Counted from the stretch's first letter, positions 37,122 to 47,108 are shown. The stretch: DNA of 64,000 bases from Pseudomonas sp. MYb327 (GCF_040438925.1 NZ_CP159258.1:2680001-2744000); one strand, 5' to 3'. Program-made: numbers and translations. Notes: generated by a model not told the origin, from the letters alone.

Positions 37122-38090
37122 TTAGAGCGCTGCCTCGATCTTTTTTGCCGCGGTTTCATCGACCCAGGCGTGCCAGACTTCCGGGTGCTCCTTGAGGAAC
37201 ATCCTCGCCAGCTTTGGCGATTCAATGCGCTCCCGGGTCATCCGCGCCAGGTTCTGGTTCAACAGATCGATGGGAATGTTGACCTTCTCCAGCACTGCGA
37301 CCAGTTCGGGCGCCTGTTCATGAAAAGTCCTGGAGAGCCCGACCATCGTGACGACGTCTTTGTTTCCTCCGGTTTTTTCTTCCAGTCTGATCGCATCGAT
37401 CTGTCCCATCAGCGGCGTCGGTGACCAATAGTAGAACAGCACCGGTTCACCGCGCTTATAGCTGGAGAGGACGGCAGCATCCAATGCAGCTCCGGTGCCT
37501 GGACGGAAGTTGGTGAAGGTGTTTTCCAGACCGTACTCTTTCAACATCTCGGTATTGTCCTGTTCACAGATCCAGCCCGCAGGACAGTTGTAGAAACGGC
37601 CTTTGGACGGTTCCTCCGAATCCTTGAACACACCCGGGTACTTGCTCAGGTCGGCGACTGTCTTCAGGTCAGGCGCCTGCGCAGGTCGATTGCGTTTGGC
37701 GTCTCCCTCCACGACATAACGCGGTACGTACCAACCCTGGGTCGCTCCGATGATCGGTGCGCCAACCCCGACGACCTTGCCGGCTGCCGCGGCCTTTTTC
37801 CAGACCTCGCTGCGCTCCATCCACTCTTCGCCAAACACCTGGATGTCGTTGCCGGCCAAAGCGGTCTCAAGAATGATGGTATTGCCCACCAACTGATCCG
37901 TTGCACAGCCATAACCCTCCTTGAGCACAACCATCATGATATCGGTGAGGAGCATCCCGCTCTCCCAGTTCAGACCGGCGAACTTCACCGGCTTGCCCGA
38001 ATCACACCAGCCCGAGGCCTGGCTTGAAGCACTGCCGACGAGCAATCCAAGGGTGAGTAACGACGCCAGCAAACTCTTCCTGTTTTTCAT
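37122..38090 (-). CDS. Orphan quaternary-ammonium (glycine betaine/choline type) binding protein
   Basis: The ATG at 38090 (GGAG nine bases before it) gives a 322-residue precursor with a clear signal peptide (ending SSQA-SGWCD). The OpuAC fold is seen in VKFAGLNWESGMLLTDIMMVVLKEGYGC, GNDIQVFGEEWMERSEVW and WYVPRYVVEGD; such proteins cage cationic ligands in aromatic boxes. No ABC permease or ATPase gene is nearby, so it must share a carrier or work in sensing. It lies between an Fe/2OG oxygenase gene and frmA on one strand. Confidence 0.88.
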   Translation of the reverse strand: MKNRKSLLASLLTLGLLVGSASSQASGWCDSGKPVKFAGLNWESGMLLTDIMMVVLKEGYGCATDQLVGNTIILETALAGNDIQVFGEEWMERSEVWKKAAAAGKVVGVGAPIIGATQGWYVPRYVVEGDAKRNRPAQAPDLKTVADLSKYPGVFKDSEEPSKGRFYNCPAGWICEQDNTEMLKEYGLENTFTNFRPGTGAALDAAVLSSYKRGEPVLFYYWSPTPLMGQIDAIRLEEKTGGNKDVVTMVGLSRTFHEQAPELVAVLEKVNIPIDLLNQNLARMTRERIESPKLARMFLKEHPEVWHAWVDETAAKKIEAAL

Positions 38091-38243
38091 GATCAGACGC
38101 TCCGAATCTTTTTTATTGGGGGCAGCGAACTGTTGTGGGCGACACAGGAACAAACGGGCCCATGAGATTTAACATGGACAGGTGCGCGCGCAAACATGTG
38201 AAGCGAAGAAGTGAATCAATTGCTTTTATTGTTATGGCGAAAC

Positions 38244-39083
38244 TCAAACCAATGGATCAACGGTGGTACGTCCGTAGAACAACTGGCGTGCATAGGCACT
38301 GAATTCGACATTGGGTTGGTCCACATACGCCAACACCGCGTTGAGCCTCAACCTGTCGCCTGCCACCGGCGTGACCCGGTGCAATGAATAGCGGCCACGG
38401 AACAGGGTCAGGGTGCCGGGCACCTGGGGCAAAACCTCTATTTGCTGCGTTTTCGGGTCATCGAGGAATTGCCTCACCGCATCATGGCAATCATCGTTTT
38501 CATTGCGCAGCATGCGCACGTACTCAAAATCCCCGCCAGCGCTCGCCGCCTGAAGGGACAGGGTGACGCTGAAGTCGGAACGATCAAAATGCCACCCCAA
38601 CTCCTGCCCTGCCGTGAAGCCCTGCAAGTTGAGGGCGGCCAGTGGATCGGCGTGGCGATAGAGCGTATCGAGGTTCAACACATCCTTGATGAACGCAAGG
38701 ACTTCATCCGACTCATAGATCGGCCGGATCGAGTGGTCGAGCGGAATATCGGCGTAGGCAACGGTGTCTTTCGCCGTGTTCATCAAGCGTCGCAGCGGAT
38801 GTTGCGGATCGACGCTTTCGTCCTGGGGCTTGAAATAAACCGTGTGATTCTCGCGAAAACGAAACATGCGCGAGTGCAGTGCGAGGGTCTGCTGCGCCAT
38901 CGCGACAACCGATGGCTCGCGGACAAAACCCGGGAAGATCGCAACGCCCTCTTCGCTCAGCAGCGACTGGCTTTGCGCAACCAGTGCCAGGTAAGCGGGA
39001 CTGGTGCGATCAGTGATGGGGTAACGTTCGAAGTCGATGATATCGCCAAGGGTTGGTGCAGCAGTGGTGGGCAGGTTAGTCAT
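38244..39083 (-). CDS. Fe(II)/2-oxoglutarate-dependent oxygenase
   Basis: The 279-residue protein has the facial triad H165-F-D167 in GWHFDRSDFSVTLSLQ, the distal H235 in YSLHRVTPV, and the 2-oxoglutarate-binding arginine just after (GDRLRLN). It couples decarboxylation of 2-oxoglutarate to hydroxylation, or demethylation, of a small substrate. Overall layout recalls the BesD/HalD amino-acid oxygenase group, but Asp in HxD argues for hydroxylation, not halogenation. It is divergent from the LysR gene at 39192 and precedes the betaine-type binding protein by 154 bp. Confidence 0.85.
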   Translation of the reverse strand: MTNLPTTAAPTLGDIIDFERYPITDRTSPAYLALVAQSQSLLSEEGVAIFPGFVREPSVVAMAQQTLALHSRMFRFRENHTVYFKPQDESVDPQHPLRRLMNTAKDTVAYADIPLDHSIRPIYESDEVLAFIKDVLNLDTLYRHADPLAALNLQGFTAGQELGWHFDRSDFSVTLSLQAASAGGDFEYVRMLRNENDDCHDAVRQFLDDPKTQQIEVLPQVPGTLTLFRGRYSLHRVTPVAGDRLRLNAVLAYVDQPNVEFSAYARQLFYGRTTVDPLV

Positions 39084-39191
39084 TGTTATGGGTCTCCGGT
39101 GGTTCTGCTGGATTCAGATTGCATCGCCACCAAAAACAAGTCACGCTCATAATTTTACGCAATTTTGTGAATTTTTTTCAGGTCGCTCGCC

Positions 39192-40094
39192 ATGAGACTC
39201 ACCCTTGATCACCTTGTGATGTTGCAAACCCTGGCGGAAGTCGACTCGGTCACGGCCGTTGCCGAGCGTTTATGGCTGACCCCCTCGGCGGTCAGTCACC
39301 GCCTGCGCGAAGCCGAGCGGCGACTGGGTGTGGGCCTGACCGAAAGATCAGGCGGCAAGCTCCGGCTCAGCCCTGCCGGCGTGCGTCTGGAACGGGCCGC
39401 CAAGGACATCATCGCGATACTCAACGAGGCCGAGGCCGAAGCCCGGTCGATGGCCGGGGGCGTCACCGCATTTGTCCGCATGGGGGTCACTTCTTATGGC
39501 CCGTTTCGCTGGATTCCGAAATTCATCAAGCATTACTCGAGCCTTCGACCAGACATCGAAATCACCCTGGTGACCGTTCCCCGAAACGACGTCTACGCCA
39601 GCCTGATGCAAGGCCGAATCGATGTGTCCATCATCGATGACGGCATGGTGCCCAGCGGTGTCGCCAAGCTGCCGCTTTTTCGCGACGATCTGATCGCGAT
39701 CATGGCCACCGACCACCCCCTGGCGGACAGGAAAAATATCTATGCGCAGGACTTCAAGACCTACAACCTGGTGACCTATTCAACCGATCGTGCCAGCGGC
39801 TGGGAATATGACCGGTTCTTCGCCCCTGCCAGCATCCTGCCGCGCCGCATGATCACCGTGGAGCTGATTGAAGCCATCGTTGAACTGGTTCGCTCAGGCT
39901 ACGGCATCAGCATATTGCAACGGGACTTGGTGAGCCCCAGCCTCGAGCGCGGAGAGCTTGCGTGGGCGGTACTGAACGACGGCCTCGACATCGCCTGGAA
40001 CGCCATCGTTCGTCCCTCTGAACAGCAGGACAGCGAGGTTAACAAGATGGTTATGGAGCTCGATATCTGGATCAAGAATGGTGAAAAAAGCTGA
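39192..40094 (+). CDS. LysR-family regulator of the oxygenase set
   Basis: The 300-residue protein has an HTH (LQTLAEVDSVTAVAERLWLTPSAVSHRLREAERRLG) and a normal substrate-binding domain. The 108-bp gap to the divergent oxygenase gene is AT-rich and probably holds its binding site. It likely responds to the compound that the binding protein and oxygenase handle. Confidence 0.9.
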   Translation: MRLTLDHLVMLQTLAEVDSVTAVAERLWLTPSAVSHRLREAERRLGVGLTERSGGKLRLSPAGVRLERAAKDIIAILNEAEAEARSMAGGVTAFVRMGVTSYGPFRWIPKFIKHYSSLRPDIEITLVTVPRNDVYASLMQGRIDVSIIDDGMVPSGVAKLPLFRDDLIAIMATDHPLADRKNIYAQDFKTYNLVTYSTDRASGWEYDRFFAPASILPRRMITVELIEAIVELVRSGYGISILQRDLVSPSLERGELAWAVLNDGLDIAWNAIVRPSEQQDSEVNKMVMELDIWIKNGEKS

Positions 40095-40342
40095 TCACAG
40101 CTGTTGCTGCACGACAGTCAGCAACCGGCCAAGAACGGAAATCCAATACATTGCGTTGCATCTTCAGAGAATCCGCTTTTTGACAAAGCAGGGAACCCGA
40201 CTGGAAGAAGATTTTTGCATTCGAGTGAAATGCAGCCGACAACAAGCCTGCTGCGAAAGCTTTTTGCACCTTGCGCACGATATGTCATTGGGTGCGCAAG
40301 GTAGCCTCAGCCTGGAACAAGGCAGAACCGATCCCAGATGAA

Positions 40343-42379
40343 TTACTGCTGGGTGCCGGGCAGCAGTTCAAAGGTAGGGGTAAACGGGGTAATGGCGGCC
40401 ATCAACAATTCGAAGGGTTTGTGATTGCCTGTGAAGGTGGCTTTGCCCGCCGTAACGAGTTGAGCGAAGCTGGTTTTCCTGGCCATGACGCCTTCAAGAT
40501 CAGAACGATCAAGGGTGATCGTAAGGTCGGGATTTTTTGCTTGCTGCCCCTTGATATTGGTCAGTGTCGAATTGCTTAACTCAACCACAAACTGCTCACC
40601 GTTGTCGGGCGTCTTGAGGTTCAAGATGAAGTGTTGATCCGCCACTTTGTTGCCATCCAGAGCGATGCCGAGGTACTCCAGCCACAACTCGGTACTCATG
40701 GCGCGAATCATGTCAGGCCCAGTGGTTTTGGGCGGCACCCCCTTTGGCATGCCGTTGCGCAGCTCATACGCCGCCGCAAGGAAGCTGTTACGCACCCCGG
40801 CACTTTCCTTCTGATAACCGACCTGCTCATAGACGTCCGCGAGCAAGTCCTTGGCCTCGGTGTTTTGGGGTTGGGCATACACCAGCTTATTGAGGATTTC
40901 ATAGGCTTCGCGGTATTTGCCCTGATCGAACAAGGATTTGCCCTTGGTCATGATCTTCTCCGAGCCCCCCATCATTTCCACGTACAGCGGTGCCGAATCC
41001 TTCGGTGACAGCGGCATCAGCGTCGCTGGGTTGGCATCCCAGTAACCCAGGTAGCGGTTGATCACGGCGCGGCTATTGTGCTCCTCGGATCCGTGATAGC
41101 TGTGGGTCGCCCAGTTGTTTTTCAGGCTGTCTGGCAACTTGTAGACGTTGTGAATCTCGTTGATGGTGACGCCTTGGTTGGCCGCGTGCAGCACGGCGTT
41201 ATTCAGGTTGGCATAGGCGTCGCGTTGCGCGCGCATGACGTCCTGAATCCGCTCGTTGCCCCAACGTGGCCAACTGTGCGCAGCGAACATGACGTCCGCC
41301 TGTTGTCCGTAGCGATACAACGCATTGTTGATGTTCTTCGACCAGACCAATGGATCACGGACCAGAGCACCGCGCAGGGTATAAATGTTATGGATGGTGC
41401 CGACGATGTTTTCCGCGGCCCAGAATGCCTTGAACTGCGGGAACCAGGTATTCATCTCCGCTGGCGCTTCGGTGCCGGGAGTGCTCTGGAACTCCATTTC
41501 CACGCCGTCGAGCGTCAGGGTCTCGAAATCTTTCGAGATATAGCGATTGGGTTCGACCAGGCCCATGTTGCCGATGGACGCATTTTTCCCGATGGCCATG
41601 TCGACGTGGCCATACGGACTGTGCGGCAACAACACGCCATATTGGAAAAACGCGCGCCGGGTCATGGCGTTACCGGCGTAAACGTTTTCAGCCACGGCAT
41701 GTTCCATGAAACCGGTGGGGGCTATCAGCGGGATTTTTCCGCTGCGCACATCGGCCTCATCGACCAACCCGCGCACACCACCAAAATGGTCGGCATGGGA
41801 GTGAGAGATCACCACCGCTACGACCAGGCGCTTGCCGAGTTTTTCATTGATAAAGTCCAGCGCAGCCTTGGCGGTTTCCTTCGACATCAGCGTGTCGAAC
41901 ACAATCCAGCCCGTATCGCCCTTGATGAACGTGATGTTTGCCAGGTCAAACCCGCGCACCTGGTAAATCTTTTCCGGAACCACCTCGTATAGACCGAAAG
42001 CCATATTGAGGATCGCCTGACGCTGCAACGACGGGTTGACGCTGTCGTAATCCTTGCCATCGAGCAGGAAGTCATAGCTCCCCATGTTCCAGGCGACATT
42101 TCCGGCTTCAGCCATGATCTTGTTGTAGGTCGGTGCCGCAATAAAGCCTTTTTTGGACTCTTCAAAATCTCGTTTATCCGCGAACGGAAGTGTCTTGCGC
42201 ACACCATTTTGCATTTCGATCGTGTAGGCCGAAGGCGGTTTGCCTTTGCTATCGAAGTGCGCACTTTTTGTTGAGGATGGATCAGAACTTGCGCCGTTTG
42301 CATCGGCAGCAAAAATCGCAGGGCTAACGCCACAGCCCAGCGTAATTGCCAGTGCCAGATGGAGGGTCTTGTTGTGCAT
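40343..42379 (-). CDS. sdsA: SdsA-type alkyl sulfatase (metallo-beta-lactamase fold), exported
   Basis: SdsA hydrolyses primary alkyl sulfates such as SDS to the alcohol and sulfate. The ATG at 42379 with AGGAA seven bases before it gives a 678-residue precursor with a signal peptide (ending IFA-ADA). The binuclear zinc motif HSHADH is at residues 193-198 (VVISHSHADHFGG). A dimerisation region and a C-terminal SCP2-like domain (about 550-678, DLTITLDRSDLEGVMARKTSF) follow, as in the family. The open frame upstream to 42493 is not supported. It is divergent from a LysR gene. Confidence 0.93.
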   Translation of the reverse strand: MHNKTLHLALAITLGCGVSPAIFAADANGASSDPSSTKSAHFDSKGKPPSAYTIEMQNGVRKTLPFADKRDFEESKKGFIAAPTYNKIMAEAGNVAWNMGSYDFLLDGKDYDSVNPSLQRQAILNMAFGLYEVVPEKIYQVRGFDLANITFIKGDTGWIVFDTLMSKETAKAALDFINEKLGKRLVVAVVISHSHADHFGGVRGLVDEADVRSGKIPLIAPTGFMEHAVAENVYAGNAMTRRAFFQYGVLLPHSPYGHVDMAIGKNASIGNMGLVEPNRYISKDFETLTLDGVEMEFQSTPGTEAPAEMNTWFPQFKAFWAAENIVGTIHNIYTLRGALVRDPLVWSKNINNALYRYGQQADVMFAAHSWPRWGNERIQDVMRAQRDAYANLNNAVLHAANQGVTINEIHNVYKLPDSLKNNWATHSYHGSEEHNSRAVINRYLGYWDANPATLMPLSPKDSAPLYVEMMGGSEKIMTKGKSLFDQGKYREAYEILNKLVYAQPQNTEAKDLLADVYEQVGYQKESAGVRNSFLAAAYELRNGMPKGVPPKTTGPDMIRAMSTELWLEYLGIALDGNKVADQHFILNLKTPDNGEQFVVELSNSTLTNIKGQQAKNPDLTITLDRSDLEGVMARKTSFAQLVTAGKATFTGNHKPFELLMAAITPFTPTFELLPGTQQ

Positions 42380-42546
42380 GAGGGGGTTCCTGTAACAAGG
42401 GCTGCCAAGAGCGTCAATGCGGATAATTGCGCCCGATTTTATTGATTGAGTACGCGTCAACTTGACCCGACAGGCCATGAATAGCATATTCATTTCATTA
42501 CGAAAAATTCCGTTTCAGTGGTTTCCGATAACATTAAGGTTATGAG

Positions 42547-43524
42547 ATGACGCCCCGTCGCTTACGTCAGTTTTTGGCATTGATTGAACATGAGCACTTT
42601 GGCCGAGCGGCGAAAGCGTTAGGGGTTTCCCAGCCAGCGCTGAGCAAAAGCATCCAGTTGCTGGAGAGTGAACTCGGGGTCACGCTGTTCGACCGACGCC
42701 CAGACGGCGTGGCACTGACGGCGTTTGGTCATTTGCTTCGTGAAAAAAGTCGGCGCTTGTTAGTGGCCGAGGAAGATTTGCGGCGTGACATTGCCTTGCT
42801 GGCCGGAGGTGATATCGGAGCGTTGAAAGTGGCTTTGGGGCCCTATCCCAGTATTACCAGCGGATACACTAGCATCGCGCGGCTGCATGCCCGGCATCCG
42901 CACATCAAAGTCACGGCCCATGTGGCCGGATGGCGTGACGTGGCTCATCAGGTCGCGACCGGCGTGGTGGATTTGGGGATCGCCGAAATCAGTACCCTGG
43001 AAGGTCGGGAAGAGTTCACCTGTGAGTTGTTGGGTGAACACCAGGGGCGTTTGTTTTGCCGGCCCGGCCATCCTCTGCTTTCGCAAAAGCGTTCATTGAC
43101 GTTGGCACAAACACTCGATTATCCCTGGGTGGCTTCGCGTATTCCGCTGCGATTGGCCACCCATCTGCTCCCGGCCACATTGGGCTGTGCCGGTGCTTAC
43201 GATGCGGTGAACGGTGATTTTATCCCGGCGATCGAAATAGACGTGCCCATGCAAATCGTTAAATTCGTCGAGCACAGTAACGCGCTGGCGGTAGGGAATT
43301 TATCGACGTTTGAGCGAGAGTTCCTCGCCGGCGAGGTTGTACCGTTACCACTCAATGACCTCGCCCTGCGCACCCGCTATGGCTTTATCTATCTGAAAGA
43401 GCGCTCACTGCCGCCCGCAGTAGAGGTTTACATGAATGAAGTGAGGGGTGTGGAAGAGGAAATTTGTCAGCGTGAAAGCCTTCTGGCCCAAATGACAAGC
43501 GCGGTGAAAAAAGATCAACGTTAG
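42547..43524 (+). CDS. LysR-family regulator, probable SdsB-like activator
   Basis: The 325-residue protein has the HTH RQFLALIEHEHFGRAAKALGVSQPALSKSIQLLESELG and a substrate-binding domain (about 95-300). It is divergent from sdsA with 167 bp between the start codons, matching the known sdsA/sdsB layout where the LysR protein turns on the sulfatase in the presence of alkyl sulfates. Assignment as SdsB rests on position. Confidence 0.88.
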   Translation: MTPRRLRQFLALIEHEHFGRAAKALGVSQPALSKSIQLLESELGVTLFDRRPDGVALTAFGHLLREKSRRLLVAEEDLRRDIALLAGGDIGALKVALGPYPSITSGYTSIARLHARHPHIKVTAHVAGWRDVAHQVATGVVDLGIAEISTLEGREEFTCELLGEHQGRLFCRPGHPLLSQKRSLTLAQTLDYPWVASRIPLRLATHLLPATLGCAGAYDAVNGDFIPAIEIDVPMQIVKFVEHSNALAVGNLSTFEREFLAGEVVPLPLNDLALRTRYGFIYLKERSLPPAVEVYMNEVRGVEEEICQRESLLAQMTSAVKKDQR

Positions 43525-43650
43525 CGGTTCGCCTGCCGAAATATCATGCACTTTGGCGATTGCGCGGGATGTTCAAGAACGCAACGCCGCATGAATAAGC
43601 TATACCCAAGAGTCCCCCCACCGCACTTCTTCCACTCTTGGAGGTTGGCA

Positions 43651-44103
43651 ATGAAACTCTGTCCCCCCCTGTCAGCGCTATTGATCACCGCATCGCTCTT
43701 CGGTTGCTCCAGCTCATCACACCACCAGTCAATGAATCTTCCTCTGGCAGCGACCCAGAGAAACCCTGGTCATTCCGCCACGACCACACTGACTGGCGAA
43801 GGCAATCAAACCAACTTTGACTTCTACATTACCGGCGTTCCAAACGGAACCATGCTGCCCCCGCGCATCTATACGTTCATCAACAAAGGCAGTTGCCAGC
43901 AACCCGGGCCAACCGCGTTCGCAATGAACGACAAGGTCAATACTGAACCCAATGCAGGCACCGGTGGATGGACCTTTTACCGGAGCGCGCCGGTACCCCT
44001 GTCAGAGTTGCTTTCCGGAAAATACGCCGTTGTCGTGCGCACTTCACCCGAGGATGGCAGCGCCGATATTTTCTGCGGCGATGTTGTACATGCGGTTCAA
44101 TGA
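43651..44103 (+). CDS. Small lipoprotein of unknown function
   Basis: The ATG at 43651 has GGAGG six bases upstream. The 150-residue product has a lipoprotein signal with the lipobox LFGC (Cys19). The mature part has an all-beta look with a probable disulfide pair (KGSCQQ and FCGDV). No family is recognised; CHRD-like or SOD-Cu-like folds have similar GVPNGTMLP / GKYAVVVR patterns. It lies between a LysR gene and an arylsulfatase gene. Confidence 0.65.
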   Translation: MKLCPPLSALLITASLFGCSSSSHHQSMNLPLAATQRNPGHSATTTLTGEGNQTNFDFYITGVPNGTMLPPRIYTFINKGSCQQPGPTAFAMNDKVNTEPNAGTGGWTFYRSAPVPLSELLSGKYAVVVRTSPEDGSADIFCGDVVHAVQ

Positions 44104-44184
44104 AACACCCAGCGTCAGGCGTAGTTGAGTCGCGTTGTATCTGGCGATTGCGTTTACCGTTTTCATGATGGTGTTAGTCAAGTG

Positions 44185-44202
44185 TGTAACTCTGGCGTTA
44201 CA
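44185..44202. promoter_or_regulatory. TGTAAC-N6-GTTACA palindrome before the arylsulfatase gene
   Basis: A perfect 6+6 bp inverted repeat lies about 210 bp before the arylsulfatase start in the otherwise empty gap 44104-44411. It could be an operator; the regulator is unknown. Confidence 0.3.
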
Positions 44203-44411
44203 TCGGCGATTAAAACACTGCAATAGCCCGTTCATTTGAAAAACCGCACTAGACTTCTTCCTGCGCCTTAATCCGTGCACGGTCATGCAACAAGGGGGAA
44301 ATGATTCTGTACGCAGTACCTAGGCTAATTGCTCGGTGGTCAATGCACCAAGGGTCAACATTGATGTGCACTCATCGCCCGGTTGCCACGTGAAACAACG
44401 AGGAATCCTGG

Positions 44412-46070
44412 ATGGAACAGCTATCGGATCGTTTCAAACTCTCTCTAGTGTTTGCCGCACTTTTGTCCCTGACTGGAGTTGCCCACGCAGCCCAGACGGA
44501 AAAGACCAACATTCTGTTTATCGTCTCCGACGATACTGGCTATGGCGACTTGGGTCCCTACGGCGGCGGTGTCGGTCGAGGCATGCCGACACCCAGCATC
44601 GATGAGCTGGCGGCCGAAGGGGTCACTTTTTATTCGTTTTATGCGCAACCAAGCTGCACACCCGGTCGGGCGGCCATGCAGACCGGGCGTATACCCAATC
44701 GCAGCGGCATGACTACCGTGGCCTTCCAGGGTCAGGGCGGTGGCTTGCCAGCCGCCGAGTGGACACTGGCATCGGTGTTGAAAACCGGTGGCTATGACAC
44801 CTACTTCACCGGCAAATGGCATTTGGGCGAAGCCGATTATGCGCTGCCCAATGCGCAAGGTTACGACGTGATGAAATACGTCGGCCTGTACCACCTCAAT
44901 GCCTACACCTACGCTGACCCGACCTGGTTCCCCGACATGGATCCGGAGACTCGCGAAATGTTTCAAAGGGTCACCAAGGGCGCATTGTCCGGCAAGGCGG
45001 GCGAAAAACCGATCGAGGAATTCAAGGTCAACGGCCAGTATGTGGACACGCCGGTCGTAGACGGGAAACCCGGCGTGGTCGGCATTCCGTTTTTTGATAA
45101 CTACGTCGAAAAAGCAGCCCTGGAGTTTCTCGACACGGCGGCCAAATCGGACAAGCCGTTTTTCATCAACGTCAACTTCATGAAAGTGCACCAGCCGAAC
45201 ATGCCGGCACCCGAGTTCATTCATAAGTCCATGTCCAAGTCCAAGTACGCAGACTCCATCGTCGAACTGGATACCCACATTGGCCGCATCATGGACAAGC
45301 TCAAGGCGCTCGGCCTGGATAAGAACACGTTGGTGGTTTACACCACGGACAACGGGGCCTGGCAGGATGTCTATCCGGACGCTGGTTACACCCCGTTCCG
45401 CGGGACCAAGGGCACAGTGCGTGAAGGTGGTAACCGGGTGCCCGCCATCGCTGTCTGGCCAGACAAGATCAAACCGGACACCAAGAACCACGAGATGCTC
45501 GGTGGCCTGGACTTGATGGCAACCTTCGCTTCCGTTGCGGGCGTGAAGTTGCCGGAAAAAGATCGCGAGGGTCAGCCCATCATCTTCGACAGTTACGACA
45601 TGACGCCCGTGCTCACCGGCAGTGGCCCTTCACCGCGCAAAGAGTGGTTCTACTTCACCGAGAATGAACTGTCCCCGGGTGCTGCGCGCGTTGGCAACTA
45701 CAAGGCGGTGTTCAACCTGCGCGGTGATGACGGCGCGCAAACGGGTGGTCTGGCCGTGGATACCAACCTGGGCTGGAAAGGCGCAGAAAAGTATGTAGCG
45801 GTAGTGCCCCAGGTCTTCGACTTGTGGCAGGACCCACAGGAACGCTACGACCTGTTCATGAACAACTTCACCGAGCGCACCTGGACCATGGTGCCGATCT
45901 CGGCCGCGATCATGAAACTGATGAAAACCTACATTGATTATCCCCCACGCAAATTGCAAAGCATGGGTTATGACGGCCCGCTCGAATTGTCGAAGTACCA
46001 AAAATTCCAATATATACGCGACACGCTGAAAAAAGACGGCATCAATGTGCCGATGCCAACCGGCAACTGA
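44412..46070 (+). CDS. Exported type I arylsulfatase
   Basis: The 552-residue precursor has a signal peptide (residues 1-27, ending AHA-AQT), the metal pair D40-D41, and the sulfatase signature C82-T-P-G-R86 followed by AAMQTGR, whose Cys becomes formylglycine. It hydrolyses sulfate esters outside the cytoplasm to release sulfate. No formylglycine-generating enzyme gene is in this window, so the activating enzyme must be elsewhere. AGGAA six bases before the ATG supports the start. It follows the alkyl sulfatase region and precedes a broken outer-membrane-protein gene. Confidence 0.92.
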   Translation: MEQLSDRFKLSLVFAALLSLTGVAHAAQTEKTNILFIVSDDTGYGDLGPYGGGVGRGMPTPSIDELAAEGVTFYSFYAQPSCTPGRAAMQTGRIPNRSGMTTVAFQGQGGGLPAAEWTLASVLKTGGYDTYFTGKWHLGEADYALPNAQGYDVMKYVGLYHLNAYTYADPTWFPDMDPETREMFQRVTKGALSGKAGEKPIEEFKVNGQYVDTPVVDGKPGVVGIPFFDNYVEKAALEFLDTAAKSDKPFFINVNFMKVHQPNMPAPEFIHKSMSKSKYADSIVELDTHIGRIMDKLKALGLDKNTLVVYTTDNGAWQDVYPDAGYTPFRGTKGTVREGGNRVPAIAVWPDKIKPDTKNHEMLGGLDLMATFASVAGVKLPEKDREGQPIIFDSYDMTPVLTGSGPSPRKEWFYFTENELSPGAARVGNYKAVFNLRGDDGAQTGGLAVDTNLGWKGAEKYVAVVPQVFDLWQDPQERYDLFMNNFTERTWTMVPISAAIMKLMKTYIDYPPRKLQSMGYDGPLELSKYQKFQYIRDTLKKDGINVPMPTGN

Positions 46071-46132
46071 TCAAGTCAGCCGGATAGTGGCGGCCTCGCC
46101 AGAGGTCGTCACTTTTCTACGAACAAATCCGT

Positions 46133-46909
46133 TCATGTCTGCTTCAGCTCGAGTGAAATCACTTGGGAAACAACAGCGTATACGCACCCGAAACCCCTAG
46201 CCCTGCGCGCCATCTTTCGGGCTATCAGCCAATACCGCGGGCCTGCTTGCAAGCTCATGGGTTGATGACCCACTTTGAATAACTGGGTGACGAACAGGTT
46301 GATAGGCACCGACCATTCGCGGGTCTGCCAGTCATAGGTGGACTCGGTGTTGATACCGAAGGTTGTATAGGTCTGGGTGGTGTAACTGAAGAATGGTTGC
46401 AGAAAGGTCTGGTTGATTTTGTCTTTGTCGTCAGGCGGGCTGTTGTCCAGCGACCAGATGTGATTGGCCAGAATACCGCGGGTCCAGCCATTACTTTGTT
46501 TAAGAGCAACCACTGTAGGTCCCGCCCCCCATTGCTCATCACTCAATAGATCATCACTGCCAGTCGGCACAAGGATCACCGGCCCTGCGCCCCAAATCCA
46601 GCCGCTCGCGGTTGGGTGCTTGGGTGAAAAAAAGAAGCTCTGGGTAACATCGCCGACCCCGGTTTTGTCTGCCTGTCCCCCCGGTACCAAACCGTGTTGA
46701 TCAACAACCAGCAGGATGGTCCGGGATATGAGATTCCACTCGTCATTGAGGGTAAAGGGCAGCACGGGCTGGATATTGGTGACGCTTTGGTAGCCATCGC
46801 CACTGGGCCCGAGTTTCTGGTTCCAGTTGTACTGAATGGGCACGCTGTAAAGCAAACTGCCGACAGTCAGGCCGAGCTGGCTAAACAATCACTGAATCCG
46901 GTGGCGGCG
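46133..46909 (-). pseudogene. Outer-membrane beta-barrel protein gene (neuromedin U-like family), broken at both ends
   Basis: The body (SVPIQYNWNQKLGPSG, NIQPVLPFTLNDEWNLISRTIL, ASGWIWGAGPVILVPTGSDDLL) fits a widespread pseudomonad barrel family. At the 3' end, after QAGPRYW, the frame shifts; in the other frame ADSPKDGAQG is followed by TAG where Trp is expected, then GFRVRIRCCFP. At the 5' end the minus frame meets a TGA just before 46888, while the expected preceding residues (ADSQAELAKQSLNPVAA) are encoded on the plus strand at 46859-46909. No signal peptide is left. It cannot make the normal protein. Confidence 0.75.
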
Positions 46910-47108
46910 ACTTCAAAAACCAGATGCCATTGGCTTCGTGTTCACAAGACCAACGATAAATCCAGATACCTAGCATCGCGCTTTTCGATGCCTGATAGCG
47001 AAGTATGCGATTGGCGAAGCCACTATGAGGGCCGCTAAGGTACCTCGCAATGCGTTATCGCTCGTAACCAGTAGCGCACAGATAACAATAAAAGCGAGGT
47101 ATCCAAAA

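Noticed and set aside
38244..39083. Radical halogenase (BesD/HalD type) call for the Fe/2OG oxygenase
   Set aside because: Halogenases of this group replace the Asp of HxD with Gly to make room for chloride. Here the motif is H-F-D, so an oxygenase is more likely.
44445..45491. 348-codon minus-strand frame opposite the arylsulfatase gene
   Set aside because: It is a shadow of the sulfatase codons; the plus strand carries the full sulfatase signature.
46694..47038. 114-codon plus-strand gene opposite the outer-membrane-protein gene
   Set aside because: Most of it is a shadow of the minus-strand gene. Only the stretch 46859-46909 is meaningful, and it is better explained as an inverted piece of that gene.
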